The position numbers and the translations under genes are program-made. DNA of 64,000 nucleotides from Pictodentalium vernedei (Eukaryota; Mollusca; Scaphopoda; Dentaliida; Dentaliidae), in assembly GCA_031216915.1 (NCBI GenBank), contig CM062289.1, positions 57,664,577 through 57,728,576 on the forward strand, written 5' to 3'. Each line of letters opens with the position of its first letter. The stretch's first letter is position 1. Below the pieces are notes generated by a model. That model was not told the DNA's origin, did no database searches, and worked only from the letters and a program-made list of their open reading frames with translations. Shown in pieces: positions 53,710-64,000 of the stretch.

Positions 53710-54860
53710 ACGGAGTTTCAATGTGTTCTATGTGCCAGTAGGTACATAGAACACATTGGAACTCAGGGGACGAAATACTAACACGGGTTCTCTTCGTAAA
53801 TTTGGTTGGCGATAAAATGTGTTCTTTGTGTTGATAGTTGTCAAATGCTGAGTGTCCTTCTAATTATTGTTTTTATACACGTGAAGGCGTGTAATAAACA
53901 GAGAAAACCTCTCGTTTTATGCTTCCGCGCTGGCACTCGTGCCATATCAATTAACACGCGCGTGTCGTACTCTGTATATAGTACACGAGAGGACAATAGA
54001 TATTTGGATATTGAAGCTATTCTTATCACAAAGGAATGGTTACGGCATTGGACTTTAAATTGAGAGCTCAGCAATTCGATCCTGAACCGCGCCATCGGCA
54101 CTTAATCCCGATTTCCACGTGGGGCAAGGTGACGTTGTGTATTAAGATGTCCTGCTTGTCGTTAGTGCACTTGTCATTAACTGATGCTAATCCTGCTTGC
54201 GCGGAGTTAAAAAGTTATGGAGTCGGACAGTTTCTCGCCGCTGCTCAGTGGTCCTCTCTGAGTACTTCCTCCACTAGTAAAACCGTCTGACACGAGGTAA
54301 ATTCCAATAAATAAATAAATACTTGTTAAGCTGATACAAGAGCGTAACAGCTTTCACATCGTCCAACATCAAACGAAGGTCTAGACGAAAAGTAATAACA
54401 CGGTACCAACATTCTATATGCTATATTAGCATTTGCCTTTGTCGGTAATAAATAAAATATGCTCGGAAAATTCATTTGCATTGTTGTTAAATACACAGAA
54501 CGACACACACGTGTATCGTTCTGCTTATTACACGCCTTAACGTCTATAAAAACAATTATTAGTAGGACAGTCAGCAATTCATTTGACAACTATCAACAAA
54601 AAGAACACATTTTATCGCCAACCCAATTCACAAGGAGAACCCCTGTTACTATTTTGTCCCCTGACCTACTGGCACATAGAACACATTGGAACTCAGGGGA
54701 CGATTTTCAGCTATCGCTAGGGATTCAAATTGTAATTGCGTTGCACGAGTTGTAGAAAATTCCTGTGAAATTTCTCTCCTATTTAAGAACGGTCCGTCAT
54801 CGATTTCCGTTCAGATTTTCATTGCCGCATGGCTCAGTTCTGGTGTAGATGGGGATTACA
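53710..54860. mobile_element. Family D element with internal SINE
   Basis: Left part: GTTTCAATGTGTTCTATGTG palindrome, AATTTGGTTGGCGATAAAATGTG, GACGGGCATGTAATAAAC-like words. Right part (54500-54715): the same in reverse complement (CACATTTTATCGCCAACCCA, ACATAGAACACATTGG). The SINE at 54030-54325 sits between the arms. The sequence after 54700 matches 47170-47360. Confidence 0.7.
54030..54325 (+). mobile_element. SINE family B, decayed
   Basis: ATGGTTACGGCATTGGACTT with CAGCAATTCGATCCTG recalls the tRNA-type head. Body AAGGTGACGTTGTGTATTAAG, GTGCACTTGTCATTAACTGA, and an (AAAT)n tail. Confidence 0.8.
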
Positions 54861-55131
54861 TATAACAGGCGTGTAATAAAAATGTGAACATCACAATCAT
54901 ATTCATTTTACGCAGACATTAAATGGTATTCTTTAAAGCGATCAGCGATTGTGAGACATGTTCGAAAAAAAGCTTTTGAGAAAACATTTTTGATGAGCAT
55001 TGTCTATGAAGAGAAACAAATACAAATGCCCCTTCCTCTCTCTTCGCTCACCATGGCGGTGCCTGGGAACTTTCCTATTTGTGACTAATCACGTTTGTAA
55101 GGATCAGTGTACGTGACTATTCTGATGCAAC

Positions 55132-55287
55132 GCTATAAAAAATAATGACCTGGCTTGAGGGTAACATTGCAGATTGTCTCCCCGAGGAACCAATGTCTCC
55201 GGAGGCGTGAGCCGATAGAGATATTGGTTCCAAGGGGAGGCAGTCTACAATGTTACCCTCAACCTATGTCATTATTTTTTTTTATTA
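55132..55287. repeat. Palindrome with ATAAAAAATAATGACCT arms
   Basis: Arms of about 65 bases (TTGAGGGTAACATTG, CTCCCCGAGGAACCAATGTC) pair closely around CGGAGGCGTGAGCCG. Confidence 0.87.
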
Positions 55288-55629
55288 CACCGAATGGTTT
55301 TACCCCCGCCCCAGTCAGATGAATTTGAAAAAAATGATACCTAACAACTCTATACCAGAACTTGTGCATTTGATTACATGTTCGACTCCAGAGTCTCAAC
55401 TAGCCAGGGGAAAGTATGTTAAATTCAATGATCATCAATCTGAGATAATGCAACATGAAAACTTCTTCTTCGGTCTTTTTCGGTATCATTTTCGGGGAAT
55501 CTCGATTCGAGAGGGAGACATTGCCGAAAATGTCACACAGGAATATTACCCGCCAAGGGAATATTGAAGGATATCAAATCAAATTGAATGGCAGTTAACT
55601 ATAGGCTTTTACAATGAGGGATAATAAAT

Positions 55630-55770
55630 AGACAGAACGTGATGTGTGTTTGAATCTGTGGGTGTTTTACATAACTCGTTGGAATCGCGTAATCGTATTT
55701 CGCTCGACTGCTCGAGCGAAATACGACTACGCCATTCCAACGAGTTGTGTGTGTTTATTACAAACCCCGT
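55630..55770. repeat. Palindrome with AACTCGTTGGAATCGCGTAA arms
   Basis: The centre GCTCGACTGCTCGAGC near 55710; inner arms of about 40 bases are nearly perfect. Confidence 0.85.
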
Positions 55771-55859
55771 ACATACACTGAAATAAACATGTTTTCCCGA
55801 TGATTAAACCCAAATGTGAAGAGTCTGCTATTTTTGTTTGAAGTGGTACTGATCAAATA

Positions 55860-56171
55860 CAGTTAAAACTAGAAGTCCTGTCACGAATAGTGCGCTTATC
55901 TAGGCTTAATTGCGCGTTGGAATTGCGCGCAATTACCATATCGAATGGCATCCAAAGCACGGCAAGTTCTCCGGGTTACTCACAGCAAACACATGCAATG
56001 TTTCAGCCAATGGACCTCTGGGTTACCCGAGGTCCATTGGCTGAAACATGCTTGTGCACAGGCCATATGGACAGAATTTGATAGCTTTACTATGGCCGTA
56101 ACGCGTGCATTAACGCGCAGATCAACGTGCTATTTGTGCGCATTTCATGACAGGACTTCTAGTTTTAACTG
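55860..56171 (+). mobile_element. Tc1/mariner-like MITE, family C1
   Basis: CAGTTAAAACTAGAAGTCCT left and perfect complement right, flanked by TA on both sides (55858-55859, 56172-56173). Almost identical to the copy at 16101. Confidence 0.93.
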
Positions 56172-56817
56172 TAGATCGATAAAAAATCAAAACAACCTTT
56201 TGGGTACAAGTCTAAATAACATTCGTTATCTTTTCTCTTGGGCTTGTTTCGGCAGGTGTCCATTCACGCCTAACCATTTGGTGGCTATTACTGATAGTAA
56301 AAGTATAAGTAAAAATTTGGGCGGATTTGCAAAACTGCTCGAAGAAAGTTTTATAAAAGTACGAAGCATATGAGGATGTCTGAAGATTTACCGAAATAAA
56401 GTTGACCAATTTAGATATAACGGAATCCGAAGACAACACGGCCATGGAACCTGTTTAATATTGTGGATGGAAATGATCGTTTTTTTAAAAATATTAACTC
56501 ATGTTTTGTTAACTTATTTTTCTGTGAACCAACTTTATTTTGCTTTGGATGTTTTCATTTTCACACATCGCGACAGACGATCGATAATTTTAAAACGAAA
56601 TTTGGAAACTCTTTGAAGCGTAACTAATGACTCGACGGGAAAGGAACAAGTCGAAACGGTGCGAGAAAAAAGTTCCGGCTTGTTTTTCACCAGTTGAATA
56701 CAGAAACATTTGTGTCATAGTGGCGATTCGGTTAAATACAGGGGCTTAAAGTTTAATGGATGTGTAATAAAAACTTATGTATAACACAGTTTGAAAGGGA
56801 TTAAATCTATAACAGAC
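56172..56817. other. Intron sequence, no feature recognised
   Basis: The frame at 56212-56445 (minus) has no domain and no splice context that I trust. Confidence 0.4.
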
Positions 56818-57093
56818 CTGTACGGCTTCTTGTTACTCCGATCCATATATAGAATATTATCATCCACGGATGTTTGGCAAGTAAACTGGTTTTTACCAAG
56901 GAAAAAATAAAATTTGAATCATCGGCAGAATGTACACTGGCCAAATTCATCCCCATTTGTTGACAGTCGTGGTAAGCATCGGACCAGGAATTATGTTTTT
57001 CGGTGGAGAAGACGTAACAATTATCTCCATGCATTTTCATCTTTCTGCTTGGACAGTATCCTGGTGGTGCCGGCGTCGTTTTTGGCGGAGGAA
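56818..57093 (-). CDS. Mannose receptor-like gene, first half of the last C-type lectin domain
   Basis: After an acceptor (AAATTCTGTTACAG|TT) the exon encodes a Pro-rich linker PPPKTTPAPPGYCPSRK, then DNCYVFSTEKHNSWSDAYHD, CQQMGMNLASVHSADDSNF and YIWIGVTRSRTG. It ends at CAG|GTCTGT. This is the N-terminal half of a long-form C-type lectin domain with three cysteines and the WIG core. It starts in phase 1, compatible with the exon at 59668-59839, and ends in phase 1, compatible with 48227-48397, about 8.4 kb away. Extracellular. Together with 48227-48397 it completes one domain of about 130 residues. Confidence 0.88.
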
Positions 57094-57689
57094 CTGTAAC
57101 AGAATTTGAAATTATTCTATTATTATTACCACTTTTGCGGGCGTTCCTAGCACATTAACTACGTTTTACCGGGCGTTGAAACCTCGTAATGCTCAACAAG
57201 CACAAGTCATGTAACTGTTGGGCCGTTATTGACTATAACAGCCCAACACGTCAATAACAGCCCGACACGTCTAAATATAGACAATGACGTCATATCTCTC
57301 AGCCGATCAACAATATTTTTCCCAGATTTCCATTTGGATCAAAATTCAATTCGGATTTTTTTAATTTGTCAACACAATTAACACATTTGTTCCAAGTGTT
57401 TCCCTTTTGTGTCACGGATAGATAATGTGTCAAATATAGGAAGCGATACACATAAAGTAAGTGATGACATCTTTGATGAATAAACTCTTTGCCTATAGTT
57501 CGCATTTCGAAGATATATTTCATCATCTAACTTTCCAAATTTCGCCGTAGACTGATCAGACAATAGTCATGCTACCGGGTTTGTTTGTCAAAAAATCAGA
57601 CGATAGTGTTGCAGTTTTTTTAATTCAAAACGTCAAACTTCATTTATTTATCTTATTTCCCATATAATTTAATCGTGATATACCCGATG
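57094..57689. other. Intron with a short hairpin
   Basis: AACTGTTGGGCCGTTATTGAC / AACAGCCCAACACGTCAATAACAGCCCGACACG at 57216-57272 are short repeats and an inverted pair. The minus frame at 57299-57563 has scattered cysteines but no lectin motif. Confidence 0.5.
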
Positions 57690-57893
57690 TACGAAAGTGG
57701 CAATAATAGAAATAACATGACTTTGTCGGGCATTACAGTGCATCAACGGCTCAACAGAAATGGTTAACAGCCCTTGAGCTTATTAACGGCCCTCGACTTC
57801 GTCGCGGGCCGCTAATAAACTCTTGGGCTGTTAACCATTTCTGTTGAGCCGTTAATACACTGTAAAGCCCTTCAAAATCATGTTATTGTTATA
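57690..57893. repeat. Long palindrome (about 200 bp)
   Basis: Arms AATAACATGA...GGGCATTACAGTG and GGCTCAACAGAAATGGTTAA pair closely on the other side. The centre CTTCGTCGCGGG lies near 57795. Confidence 0.88.
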
Positions 57894-59667
57894 TTCAACC
57901 ATTACAGTACAGTCGCCATGGTCTGCTCGTAATCCACGAGTGGGCAGTGATGTCAACGTATGTGTTAAACACCTGGTAATAAAAAAGATCATCAGCAAAA
58001 TTTTAATCAATGAAGCACTGGGTTGTACACCAATTTTGGGGTTTCAGGGGGCCCACTAAAGGGGCCCACCGGGAATTTTGCCGATAGACCATACGGCCAG
58101 TCCGCCTCTGGAGTGGAGTACTTTATGGCCCAGTAGTTTGTGGACTAATGCGCTTCGGTATCGAGGATACTACCATTACTAATATTGATACTACTGTGTT
58201 AGTAATGCTGACATAACTATTGTTTATCCCTACCACTCCAATCGTCTCTATGGTGACAGCATGTCTCTGCTTCAGTGGCTTGTGTCTTGCTGTCATTGCA
58301 TTGGGACTACTGACAGTTAGCTCTTCTTCGGGTTGTCCCTATCACTTCTGTCAATAATACTGCGAGATTGCAACTGTACTCGAGGACGTGGCTAGAGGTT
58401 TCCGATTGGGGGGGGGGGGGGGGGGTGTAGGGTTTTGAATTTCCAACTAGGGGGCGGACAGGGAGGGGGAAACCCCCTTGCCGGTCCCTCCACCTAGTTG
58501 GAAATTCACTACCGAGAAACATTTTGAAAATGAAGCCCTGAAAGGAGGCATAAAATTGATTCCAGTAGTTGGAAATTCCAGCTATCCGGCCAACACATTT
58601 ATATAATAGAATTATCAGGTTATTATTATTTGGTATTATTTTGGAATTGAATATGTGCTAAACAAATGCTCAAGCTGAGAACTTTCAGCAATTCACACTG
58701 TTCTAACATTAAATCAGATCTTAGGCAAGAATGACCCGTTTTCGAGTTTCATCATTTTGTAACTGTGAATGATGAAATTAACTCAGGATAACGATTTTAT
58801 ATGATGTGATTTTCTTGAAGTGCACTTTGAGGATTTTTTTATTATGATAACTAAACGTACTATAGAAATCTCGACTGACATCATGCACACTTAGGATGCT
58901 GCGTACACTGTAATTGTAAACAGTTGGAATTTTTGCCGATTTGAAACCGAGTTGTAATATTGGGAAGTAAAGGAGACATCAGCATCACCAAATAAGCTCT
59001 AAAATCCGGATAGATGGAATTTCCAACTTCTTATTTAATGAATGACACGCCCTCCGATTTTCCAACGATAGGAAATTTTGGCCAGGATTGAGGGGATGAC
59101 ATCCTACCTCCCCCCTCCCCCGCCCCCTGTCACCAAGTCCCTGACTGTACTATGACCACTACCTCTAGCTTCTGCCATTACCGTTTCTTTTCACTGTACT
59201 TTTAGTTGCTACCGCTACTGGTCCTAGTTTGTACCACTATCAGCCTATGTGCAGTCAGTTATCTGCCCAGAATGAGACGTGTCAGTTCGTCCTTCATCAA
59301 ATCAGATAATGTGGACTGCGGGCAAAACTTCAAGTGAGGTCTTACGAAACACACATCATACTCTCATCTTGGCACTGGAAGCCCTTGTTTTGTGGTGTTT
59401 TTTTATTGTTTTTGTTGTTTTTTTATCTGTCCGACACGATATAGCCACAGATGCTGAAATGGACTTTCAATTACAAAAAAATAAATAACAGTTTGGAATT
59501 ATTTTAAATAAACTGCAACCAAATCATGAACAAAACCCCAAACATTTCTGGATCTATCTGATGACACCCCATCCAGAAATATATCGAATTCTCGTGGAAC
59601 GCGTGACCATCATTCATCAGCCTTGATATCAATCAGTTAGCGCCTGACAGGTAGGCGATAAACGTAC
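57894..59667. other. Intron with no gene seen
   Basis: A G run at 58410-58426. A short inverted pair GAATTTCCAACTAGG / CCTAGTTGGAAATTC at 58438-58508, with GTTGGAAATTCC-type words again at 58565 and 59015. No lectin exon recognised here. Confidence 0.5.
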
Positions 59668-59839
59668 CTGTATTGATTTTACATATTACTGGAAATTTCA
59701 GGTAACATATCGTGTCATTCCATGTTCCATCCTTCATCATAACCACACAACCTTCCAGAGTCTGGACACTCGGCTCGTCATCACTCCAGTAAGTAAATTG
59801 TACAGGCCAACCATCTGACCAGCCATATAAACCAATCAT
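59668..59839 (-). CDS. Mannose receptor-like gene, second half of the penultimate C-type lectin domain
   Basis: The exon lies between an acceptor (TTTTGTTGTAG|AT) and a donor (ACAG|GTACGT). It encodes IGLYGWSDGWPVQFTYWSDD, EPS, EGCVVMM, GTWNDTICY and FPVICKINTG: the C-terminal half of a C-type lectin domain with its three cysteines. The WND calcium motif is intact, but EPN is EPS. It ends in phase 1 and would splice to the Pro-rich linker at 57093. The first half of this domain was not found and should lie upstream, beyond 60 kb or outside the window. Confidence 0.87.
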
Positions 59840-60078
59840 CTACAACAAAAGTTAATTTAGCATTACTATAGATGCGCGGTATTAGAATTTTTAGTTGGGT
59901 ATCGATTTCAGTATTTTTAGGAAGATATATCGGTATCGGTTCGGTGTTCGGTATCTGACTTGACTGAGATTTGGTGATAGTACCAAAGGAGAATTCACAC
60001 CAGAAAAATACAGACTGAGGTGTTCTTGTATCATTCGATGACAGCGTTACAAATGTCACTGCCATTGAGCTCAACAGT

Positions 60079-60446
60079 TTAATTTATTTATTTATTCATT
60101 TATTTATGTTTTAAGGTCACATACTTATGCACAATGGCTAATCGTGACCGTGACAGTATTACGGGTGGAGGCGGACGGAGTACTCGGAGAGAACCACCGA
60201 GCATCGACAAGCAACTGTTAGCTCCTCAACATTCTAACTCTGTTCAAGCAGGGTTACAGCGGTTGAAGACATGTGCACCATTGACGTGCAGTACGCCTTA
60301 GTACACGGCGTCATCGTGCCCCCATGAACGCAACCGGGATAAAGTGCCTTGCCCAAGGACACAACGCAGATCGTTCCGGACCGGGATCGATATCGGGACC
60401 TCTAGCATAGAAGTCAAATAGTCTACCACTGAGCCACCACGCTCCC
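60079..60446 (-). mobile_element. tRNA-derived SINE (family B) with 12-bp duplication
   Basis: The minus-strand head GTGGTGGCTCAGTGGTAGAC and the ATCGATCCCGGTCC-like B box are close to the head of 22652-23010. Body and (AAAT)n tail are complete. GAGCTCAACAGT flanks it at 60067-60078 and 60447-60458. Confidence 0.92.
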
Positions 60447-60589
60447 GAGCTCAACAGTGGAATTCTTTCATTTGTAACTGTGTGACATGTTCCGAACACG
60501 CCTTAACCTTTAAATGCCTATTTCAGCCTTTCAGAGTTTTGCCATCTTGGAGCAAGTGCCTTTAACATGCCATCATTAAGAGGTTCTGC

Positions 60590-60975
60590 TGACAAAGATG
60601 AACTTCTGGGCAGTGATTTCTAGTCAAGTCTTGGCTGCCTTAACAGGAAGCAAAGACTTGACTAGAAACAAACGCTAACAAACTGGACATGTACAGGTTG
60701 TAGTCTAGTGGGAATTCAGGATAATTAACCAGGCCCTTAAAGGTTAACAAAACTGAAAAGAAAACCAGTCATTTCTTTCATGAAAAACGAACACGTTAAC
60801 TGCTATGCAGCAGCAAAATGGCCTTATAAATATTGAAGTAGAAAAAAAAAAACTTAGACAGTTTCGGTATTCAATGATTGGTTCGGTTCGGTTTTTTGGT
60901 ATTCCCTTGACATTTTTGTCGGTTTGGGCTTTCAGTATATTGTCCACCTCTACTTATTACCTGTGCACACCTAAT
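60590..60975 (+). repeat. Dispersed repeat J, second copy (empty MITE site)
   Basis: GGGCAGTGATTTCTAGTCAAG, GGACATGTACAGGTTGTAGTC and GGTTCGGTTCGG match 52405-52925 in order. TTAA at 60640-60643 is unoccupied. Confidence 0.78.
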
Positions 60976-62655
60976 TTTTCGTCTTAATAATAATTAATTT
61001 TTTTAAAAACAGAACTGGCGCCAGGAAAAAGTAGCAAATGTTTTTTTTCGAATCTCTATATGTTTCTAAAATATGCGCAGCGTATCATGATGTGTTTTTT
61101 ATACATGGATACATTTTGACGTCACATGGCGGTACATGATCAGCGCAACGTAGGTTGTCATGGTAACGTAAATGAGCTCGCTTTCGTGACGTCAAAGCCA
61201 TAAATGTGGTGTCAGAGTTCATGCATAGTATGTGTTATCAAGATGACATATGCTTCTGTTGTCAATTTTGGTCATCCAGGGTAACACGCGATTGGTGTGG
61301 AAACGAATTTATGCAAGTAGAAAGGATGTGTGTGAAAGCCATGGGAATGCCCGTGGAAATTTCTGAAAACATTTTACTAATGGTGTAATGGCAGGATGGG
61401 CGCACTGTGGGTGTGCTCACATGTTCAGAAGTAACCCCGGGAGACATTTCCTCTTAGGACAGAAGCAGTATATGTTGTTAATATTTTCGGCTTTTTCTCC
61501 TGTTCAAACTTTTTTCGTCTACACCTCACCTGTTCTCGTTGTAGGTTAGGTCAAGAGCGGCGGAGCGGGAGGCACAGGGGGCACGTACCTCCTCCCCCAC
61601 ACCACACAGGGACAAAAGTGTACTTATTCAGCGCGCTCGCTGCTATTACTTCAAAGTACAGTCGAGGACTTCTAGTTTCAACTGTAGAGATCACCAGTGC
61701 AGTGAAGTGTTCTAATATGACGTATTGCATCGATTTGAGGACATTCAACCAAGCAGTATCGCAAGAGTGGGCGTAGCCGACGAGTACGAGACTGCTTGGA
61801 GAAGGTTCTCAAAGACGTGATACAGCACATAAAAAATATTTCGTGTTTTTTCTCGGCATTTACATTTTACCAAATGGCTGAGCGCAAGTGCGTATGGTAA
61901 TACTTAACAAATTAGTTGGGGGGGGGGGGGGGAATTCATGAATTTTGACAGTGCTGTTAGGTTTTACTTGTGGCGCGTTTAGCAGATTGTTCACATCCAC
62001 GAATATCTCCCACATAGAACACATCGGAACTCAGGAGACAAAGTGTTAACTACGGTATTACATACACGGAAGAAGATCGAAGACGAGTAGAAATTGCCTC
62101 TGTACGGCTGCCGTGGACTGGTCACTTTCCACGGGTGGGCAATATTTCCATGGACGCAATAAAATTAGATTTCAAACAGTAATAATAGGAATAATCATTA
62201 GCAGTGTAGTGCGTCATTAATTAAAGGTTTGCTGCTTAAAATTTTTATTACCTGATAAACGCATACATGGAAATCACTGCCAACGTGTGGATTATGACCA
62301 ATCCACGGCAACTGTACTCTATATCTAACCCAGAGGCGGCGGAAGAGCCAAAACAGGGGTGGAGGGGTCACACCTTTCTGGTTACCGCAAGGGTGTAGGA
62401 TGGAATTTTTTTTTTTTTGAGGGGGGGGGAGGGGGGTTGTCAATGGTGGTGGGGCCGTTTATTGATGCAAAATACATAAGTGTATATACGCAACCCCACA
62501 CCCTTGAACCCACTCTAACTTCAACGTATTTATTTTGTTTTGTTTTTTACTTAACCCTTAGAACCCTGGTGGTATATTTTATATCAATTCAATGGCAGCA
62601 GTTGGAAGAGTTTATATTCATCATTTGTGGGCAAACCAATTAAACGTCCAATATC
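60976..62655. other. No gene recognised; fragments of known repeats
   Basis: 61097-61200 has GACGTCACATGGCGG, CATGGTAACG and GTGACGTCAAAG. 61663-61686 is one end of a C1 MITE (AGGACTTCTAGTTTCAACTG). The G run at 61918-61932 and CACATAGAACACATCGGAAC at 62011 belong to repeats. No reliable open frame. Confidence 0.55.
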
Positions 62656-63677
62656 GGTAAAGGTGTAGAATAGGGGACTTTTCGTTTTTTAAAAAAAATA
62701 ACGATTTTTTCGCTATTTTTTCCCTGTTTTCTTAAAGTAAACTATATTTTGAACAAAATGACACAAAATCACATACTTTTATCGTTTTTTTTCAAGAAAT
62801 ATAAACGATTTTATTGTGACAGCGCCGTCAAACTCACTGCAATCGCTCCGTTCCATTATCGCTATCATAGAGGGAGAGTTTAGTTTAGTAATTGAAATGT
62901 CGGCTGACAAACCCTGCCCCCCTCACTAAACTGACCCTAGATCAAATTTTAAGGTCAGTCTAGTAAGGGCCAGGATTAGCTTACCGATTAGCTAACCCTG
63001 GTCCTAACTGAACTGACCTTAAATCGAGGAACACGCACACAAGCGAAGCTCACCTGCTAAAATGCACACAGGCAAAGCGCACCTGCTATCATATAGAATG
63101 ATTTCTCCCCTGTGACGTCACTCGTAACAACGAATGAAAACAACAGATGCTGCGAAATTTTCATGGTGGGACTCAAACCTCTACCATCGCCAAGCTGGAA
63201 CCGAATAGAGCCCACTCTCCAATAGTCTTAATGGCTTTGAGGGTTTGGTCTTTGACAATCTATCACTCCAATGCAAACTGCCAGGAATTCTAACCGCGTG
63301 CATACCCCTTCAGACCCCATTTGAGGCAATAGGAAAGCTAGGCCTGTGTGATCCAAGATCCAAGTGAAATAAAATAAGGCTAACCGGGTCGCAAGGGATT
63401 TGTAAATCCCACATCGTCCCTGCGCGCCTTCGGCGCGCTAAAACCTTTCATTCATTCATTCATTCATTTTCAGCGGTTGAAACAAATGGCAACTGAGAAA
63501 CTCGCAATTCAAGGGGATTTAAAATCTATTCTCTGACATGTTAAAACATGATAGAGGTACCTAATTTTGTGTCATTTTGTTCAAAATATAGTTTACTTTA
63601 AGAAAACAGAGAAAAAATAGCGAGAAAAGCGTTATTTTAAAAAAAAAACGAAAAGTCCCCTATTCTACACCTTTACC
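62656..63677. mobile_element. Nonautonomous DNA transposon (1022 bp) with perfect 8-bp duplication
   Basis: The ends GGTAAAGGTGTAGAATAGGG and complement continue as imperfect inverted repeats of about 120 bp (ACTTTTCG, A-runs, AAGTAAACTATATTTTGAAC). CCAATATC flanks at 62648-62655 and 63678-63685. The interior has no transposase. It holds a CTAACCCTGGTCC/GGGCCAGG inverted piece and a CATT repeat (63447-63470). An 8-bp duplication fits hAT, P or Merlin types; the GG...CC ends do not settle which. Confidence 0.92.
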
Positions 63678-63824
63678 CCAATATCAGCTTGACTGATGTT
63701 ATTCCATTCTTCCTACAGTGCAGCGGCGAGTTCCTGGACATTGGTAGGGGGCTGTTGGTGTTGTGTCGTATGCGCCTGTCAAGCATATCCCGGACGTGCT
63801 CGGTTGGTGAAAGGTCTTGACTTA

Positions 63825-64000
63825 TGTATTATGTATTGGTATTTAAGGCCACATATTTATGCACAATGGCTAATCATGGCCGTGATAGTTTTACGGGTGG
63901 AGGAAGCCGGAGTACCCGGAGAGAACCACCGAGCAACGGCGAGCAGCTGTCAGCTCCTCAACATACTAACTCCACACAAGCAGGGTTAGCATTGGTTGAA
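63825..64000 (-). mobile_element. SINE family B, cut by the window end
   Basis: TTGGTATTTAAGGCCACATA, GCACAATGGCTAATCATGG, GGTGGAGGAAGCCGGAGTAC and AAGCAGGGTTAGCATTGGTT match the 3' half of the minus-strand copies. The head lies beyond 64000. Confidence 0.88.

Noticed and set aside
55250..55567. 105-residue plus-strand frame
   Set aside because: It starts inside a palindrome and shows no domain; composition is not convincing.
57299..57563. Minus-strand frame near the lectin exons with several cysteines
   Set aside because: Lacks the WIG, EPN and WND motifs and cysteine spacing of a C-type lectin domain, and no good splice sites flank it.

Overview
The window is eukaryotic, intron-bearing and extremely rich in transposable elements. 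It looks like a marine invertebrate, perhaps an invertebrate deuterostome or a lophotrochozoan; the species cannot be fixed from the sequence alone. The evidence is a mannose-receptor-like C-type lectin gene spread over at least 33 kb, L1/Tx1-type and CR1/L2-like non-LTR retrotransposons, Ginger-like, Harbinger, hAT, Tc1/mariner-type and TTAA-specific DNA transposons, and a SINE family with exchangeable tRNA-like and 5S rRNA-like heads. No bacterial-style operon, CRISPR array or functional RNA gene was seen.

Positions 1-15340 form a stack of nested insertions. The oldest layer is an L1/Tx1-type LINE on the minus strand: endonuclease at 14626-15340 and reverse transcriptase at 1-2200. A 5'-truncated CR1/L2-like LINE tail sits inside it. 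That tail was then split by an 11.18-kb DNA transposon at 3344-14521. This element has a 5-bp target duplication (AGGGT), TG...CA ends and terminal inverted repeats of about 700 bp, and it carries one large gene encoding an integrase-OTU protease-F-box fusion. Foldbacks, a TTAA MITE and a SINE with a 13-bp duplication are nested inside it.

From 26.8 to 59.8 kb, four minus-strand exons fit one host gene. They encode the second half of one C-type lectin domain, a complete C-type lectin domain in two exons, and a last exon with a transmembrane helix and a cytoplasmic FxNxxY motif. All junctions are phase 1, as expected for a mannose receptor (MRC1)-like endocytic receptor. Its introns are filled with MITEs, SINEs, satellites, a Thr-rich minisatellite and a complete Harbinger element (41686-45170) with convergent transposase and MADF/Myb-like genes.

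The rest is repeats: TTAA MITEs (family A, about 10 copies), two Tc1/mariner-like MITE families (C1, C2) sharing one central palindrome, hAT MITEs with 8-bp duplications, many unrelated near-perfect palindromes, a 156-bp satellite, a 31-bp minisatellite and microsatellites.
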